Below are positions 60,669-64,000 of a stretch of 64,000 nt of DNA, piece after piece (position 1 is the stretch's first letter; every line of letters begins with the position of its first letter). The notes beneath the pieces were generated by a model. The model was not told the DNA's origin and did not search any database. It was given only the letters and a program-made list of their open reading frames with translations. The stretch comes from Edolisoma coerulescens (taxonomy: Eukaryota > Chordata > Aves > Passeriformes > Campephagidae), in NCBI GenBank assembly GCA_013397115.1, contig VWZW01002568.1, positions 1,814,073 through 1,878,072 on the forward strand, in the 5' to 3' direction. A program made the position numbers and the translations under genes.

Positions 60669-61696
60669 TGCTGTAGTTTGGTTTCCATAGAAAACAACCT
60701 GAATTATTTCTCTGTCCAGACGATCACCTAAGGTTTAAAACCTAGAAACAACAACAAAATCAGATTCATATTTCTCCATCACATGATTTTTTTTTTTAAT
60801 GGACTCCACAGTTTCTTTTTCCTTCCTCTGGTCTGCACTCTGCCAGCACAAATCTACCCACAGGATTCAAACCTCAGCTCCCATTGACAGAGGTATCCAA
60901 CAGCAAGAGTTGGCTGCAGCTCTCTTCTACCACATCAAAAGCCCCCTGCTAAGCTGCTCATAAGGTTTTCCCTTGTCTCCATGTACTTTACAGACTTCCA
61001 GTCCCAGGCTGCCCAGCCCTGAGACCAAGGAGCTAGGAAAAGTAGACAAGGATCTACAGTCTTCTAGGAGACGTGAGGGGCTGAATCATGCTGAGTTCAG
61101 ACTAAACCACTGGATAACTGCTCTGTCTTAGTACTGAGAAGTTTCCAAAAGCTTATAATTTGGCCAAATCTGGGAAGTTTTCACATGAATAACATCCCTG
61201 ATCTTGTTCTAAGTGATTCCTCAAGCAGGACTAATAATATCTTCATGATTCTTTCTTCTTGTTCTTTTAAATAATAAGACCGTTTAGTGGAAACATTTCA
61301 AGAGATTAAAAAAAAAAAATTCAAATTCACTACCCTTCAAAAGGAAAAAGGCCAAAACCAAAACAAAAAAGTAAATGGCTCTGGACAAATTATTTTTCTA
61401 GCCAAATATCTCAACTTTGGAAAAATTACAAATAAGTAATTGTAGATTTTTATACTAGGATGCAATCTGATTTGATTCCCATCTACGCCTATCATAAAAA
61501 GTGCAAAGTAAGTCTCTGATTCTTATTCATTCACATTAAACACTACATCACTTTCAACTATTGGTAAGATTTGGCTGGAGAAGACAGCCAGAATTAGGTC
61601 TTAATTCTCATAGGTGATAAATCTTCCCCTAAACAGATAAACTGTCTTAAGGTACCTTCTTGGGTTGATTAAGGTGTGTTATTGACCTTGGTTTAT
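60669..61696. other. unique noncoding sequence
   Basis: No gene or transposon is recognised. Short T and A runs occur near 60788 and 61309. Confidence 0.5.
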
Positions 61697-62435
61697 TAGA
61701 ATCATAGAATCACCGAATGCTTTAGCTTGGAAGGGACTTCAAAGACCAATTAATTCCACCCCCCCTGCCATGGACAGGGACAGCTTCCACTATTCCAGGT
61801 TGCTCCAAGCCCTGTCCAACCTGGCCTTGGACACTTCCAGGGATCCAAGGGCAGCCACAGCTTCTCTGGGCAAACCTGTGCCAGGTCCTCATTGCCCTCT
61901 GAGTAAAGAATTTCTTCCTAAAACCCAATTTAAACCCACTCTTGGTTTGAAGTCATTCCCCTCTGTCCTATCACTGCGTGCCCCTGATAATAGACTGTCT
62001 CCACCTTTCTTGTCAGCTCCTCCAGGTACTGGAAGGGTGCAGTCAGGTTACCCTGAGGCCTTCTCTTCTCCAGGCCAAACAATCCCAGTTCTCTCAGCCT
62101 TTCCTCATAGCAGAGGTTCTCCATCCCTCTGATCATCTTAGTGATCCTGTCAGGTCCATGTCCTTCTGTGCTGGGACCCCAGATCTGGAGGCAGCTCTGC
62201 CGGTGGGATCTCACCTGATCAGGGCAGAGGGGCAGAATCCTCCCTTCCCCTTCTGCCCATGATGGGGGATCAGCCCAGGGCACGGGGAGTTTCTGGGTCC
62301 CAGAGCACACAGATGGGGCATGGCCAGCTCTCACCCACCAGCACCTCCAAACATCTCAAGCACACCAAGTCCTCCTTGACAGGGCAGCTCTTGATCTGTT
62401 CATTCCCTGGCCTGCAGAGGACTTACCCTACTGCG
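61697..62435 (-). mobile_element. CR1 LINE, about 740 bp, longest copy, ORF2 C-terminal frame partly open
   Basis: It opens with inverted tail units, then 'gcttggaagggacttc', 'gccatggacagggacagc', 'cagcttctctgggcaaacc', 'gccttctcttctccaggcc', 'cagcctttcctcatagcag', 'ccccagatctggaggcagc' and ends near 'cattccctggcctgcag'. On the minus strand an open frame of 134 codons (62334 to 61930) carries the typical ORF2 C-terminal residues downstream of the reverse transcriptase (LRELGLFGLEKRR and FQYL). It has lost the rest of ORF2, so it is inactive. Confidence 0.95.
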
Positions 62436-63159
62436 TGGTGCATTAATAAAGTTCTATCTTGGGGAATTAGTAGGTGACACCCACAAGCTGCTCGTAGGAA
62501 CAACAACTGTATGGCTGCAAAGAAGGAGGGACGCTGAGAGAAAATAAAATTTATCTGTATTTCTCTGCAGTCACCATGTAAATATGAAAAGGAGTCTTAA
62601 TATGATGGTAGCATAAGGAAATTAATTTGGCATAGTAAACTTGTTCCATTGCATTGTTATTTTTATTTTATATCTCCCTTTATTTTTTTATTGCACTTTT
62701 TGTTGGCAGCATTAGAAAGTACCCACCAAGGGGGAGTTTGCATTACAGACAGAGCCACTCTGGTCTTTGATGCAAATAAAGGACGTGAACACACAAAGAG
62801 GAAAGTTTAATCAGCGCATCATCATGAGAAGTGTGCATTTCTCAGCTTGCCCCTGAAATCTCACTCAGCTTCAGGGGCAGCAATTTTGGTTTTCTTCAGG
62901 GAAATGAGGTTATTTTTCCCACTACTGTTCAGCATCTGCCCCTGGTCAGGCGAAAGGGAAGAGCGTGAATTTACACTTCTGGTTCGTTTGAACAGAAATA
63001 ATGACACTGTCAACGAGTTATGAAAAAGGGGGAAATCTGTTCAGGGCTATTTGTGCTCATCAAACCTCGCCTCTTTATTCAACCAGTGAAAGAATAACTG
63101 ATAGAAAAACAAGGTGGTTAGAATCACTTAGAGAGTATATAAAGGTATATGGGATATTT
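62436..63159. other. unique noncoding sequence
   Basis: Nothing is recognised apart from a chance AATAAA near 62445. Confidence 0.5.
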
Positions 63160-63330
63160 GAGGGTGAGGAGGCCCTGGCACAGGTTGCCCAGAGAAGCTG
63201 CGGCTGCCCCATCCCTGGAAGTGTCCAAGGCCCTGAGCAATCTGGGATAGTGGAAGGTGTCCCTGCCCGTGGCAGGGGGTGAAATGAGATGACCTTTAAG
63301 GTCTTTTCCAACCCAAACCTTTGTATGATC
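63160..63330 (+). mobile_element. CR1 LINE 3' fragment, plus member of a tail-to-tail pair
   Basis: 'gaggccctggcacaggttgc', 'gctgccccatccctggaag', 'ggtgtccctgcccgtggca' and 'ttttccaacccaaacc' lead to a very short tail 'tgtatgatc'. A CR1 segment of about 20 bases ('ggttggacagggcttgg' in other copies) is missing after 'ccaaggcc'. Confidence 0.93.
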
Positions 63331-63584
63331 CTGGCCTTGGACTTCCCAGGGATGGGGCAGCCACAGATTCTCTGCTCCTCACCACCCTCACAGGGAAGAA
63401 TTTATTCCTCATCTATAATCTAACCCTGCCCTCTGTCCGTTTGAAGCCATTCTCCCTTATCTTGTCACTTCACATCCTTGTTCAAAGTCCCTCTCCAGCT
63501 GTCTTGGAGCTCCTTTAGGCACTGGAAGGGGCTCTAAGGTCCCCGAAGCCTTCTCTTCTCCAGGCTGACCAACCCAAACTTCCT
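63331..63584 (-). mobile_element. CR1 LINE, minus member of a tail-to-tail pair, 3' end missing
   Basis: It starts abruptly with 'ctggccttggacttcccagg' and runs through 'caccaccctcacagggaag', 'cgtttgaagccattctccc', 'ctccagctgtcttggagc' and 'cttctcttctccaggctgac'. The usual last 100 bases or so and the ATTCTATG tail of the minus-strand element are absent; it abuts the plus-strand CR1 without spacer. Confidence 0.93.
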
Positions 63585-64000
63585 TTTTTTCAATCAGATC
63601 TTAATGAAACCCTCAGTGTTTGTTTTGGGATTTTTATCCACGGCTAAACCCTCACATTTTAATTCCAAAGCCCTATTCCTCAGCTTTACCTTTACAACTA
63701 ACAGATTAGATTAGTTCCTTAGGAAATCTCATGTTTTCTGGTGCTCTTGAAAAAGAACACATTTTCAAATTTATTTTTTTTAGAGACTGCAAAATAAAAT
63801 AAGAGAAGATATTGCAAAAAAAAACCTCCTCAACCCTAATGAAACCAGAATCTTCGCATTGCGGAATCAGACATGGTGAGTGAGTGCACTTCTGTCCAGT
63901 ACATCTCAGTTTTAAAGAGCTAAAATACTGAATTTTCCATTTTCACAAAGAATGAAAACCATTTTGCAGTTAAGGCAGGACAGTGGCCATCATGTCAGCT
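63585..64000. other. unique noncoding sequence to window end
   Basis: No gene or transposon is recognised. AT-rich, with short A and T runs. Confidence 0.5.

Noticed and set aside
1..64000. tRNA, rRNA or other structured RNA genes
   Set aside because: I looked for the tRNA B-box pattern and rRNA-like blocks by eye and found none; a covariance-model scan would be the proper test.
1..64000. Prokaryotic features such as operons, Shine-Dalgarno sites or insertion sequences
   Set aside because: CR1 elements, avian-type LTRs, low coding density and the AT-rich vertebrate composition exclude a prokaryotic source.

Overview
The window reads as vertebrate nuclear DNA from a bird, probably a neoavian and perhaps a songbird. 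The main reason is about 35 copies or fragments of CR1, the dominant avian LINE. Most carry the usual avian 3' end: a block ending in TTCCAACCCAAACC followed by (ATTCTATG)n. Two solo LTRs resemble avian endogenous retrovirus LTRs. Sequence outside the repeats is AT-rich, with long T and A runs and few CpGs. There is no sign of prokaryotic organisation, and no protein-coding gene, tRNA or rRNA could be supported. It looks like a gene desert or a very long intron on a macrochromosome.

Layout. 0-15 kb is unique AT-rich DNA with short CR1 pieces, a pyrimidine tract near the left edge and possible conserved blocks near 3.9, 9.7 and 12.1 kb. 15-21 kb holds an ancient CR1 next to a younger one, and a homeodomain-motif-rich block (17.5-18.1 kb) with a perfect 17-bp palindrome. 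21-30 kb has two same-strand CR1 copies of one subfamily flanking a CpG-retaining block at 25.1-25.5 kb. 30-34 kb is repeat-dense: a solo LTR with TATA box and poly(A) signal, several CR1s, and a 65-bp direct duplication that replaces part of a CR1 and ends at the window's only N. 34-43.7 kb is almost free of transposons and holds an exon-like minus-strand segment near 36 kb. 43.7-50 kb has CR1s and a polypurine array. 50.7-51.3 kb is another candidate regulatory block. At 52.3-53.0 kb a solo LTR sits inside a CR1 with an imperfect 4-bp target duplication. 56-64 kb carries the longest CR1 copies, one retaining an open C-terminal ORF2 frame, and a tail-to-tail CR1 pair.

No genes can be said to act together. 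The plausible function is cis-regulatory: several repeat-free blocks combine clustered TAAT/ATTA, forkhead, TCF/LEF or X-box-like motifs with little repeat invasion. These calls rest on pattern only and need cross-species alignment. CR1 makes up roughly 7 kb (about 11 percent) by my hand tally of boundaries, which are approximate.
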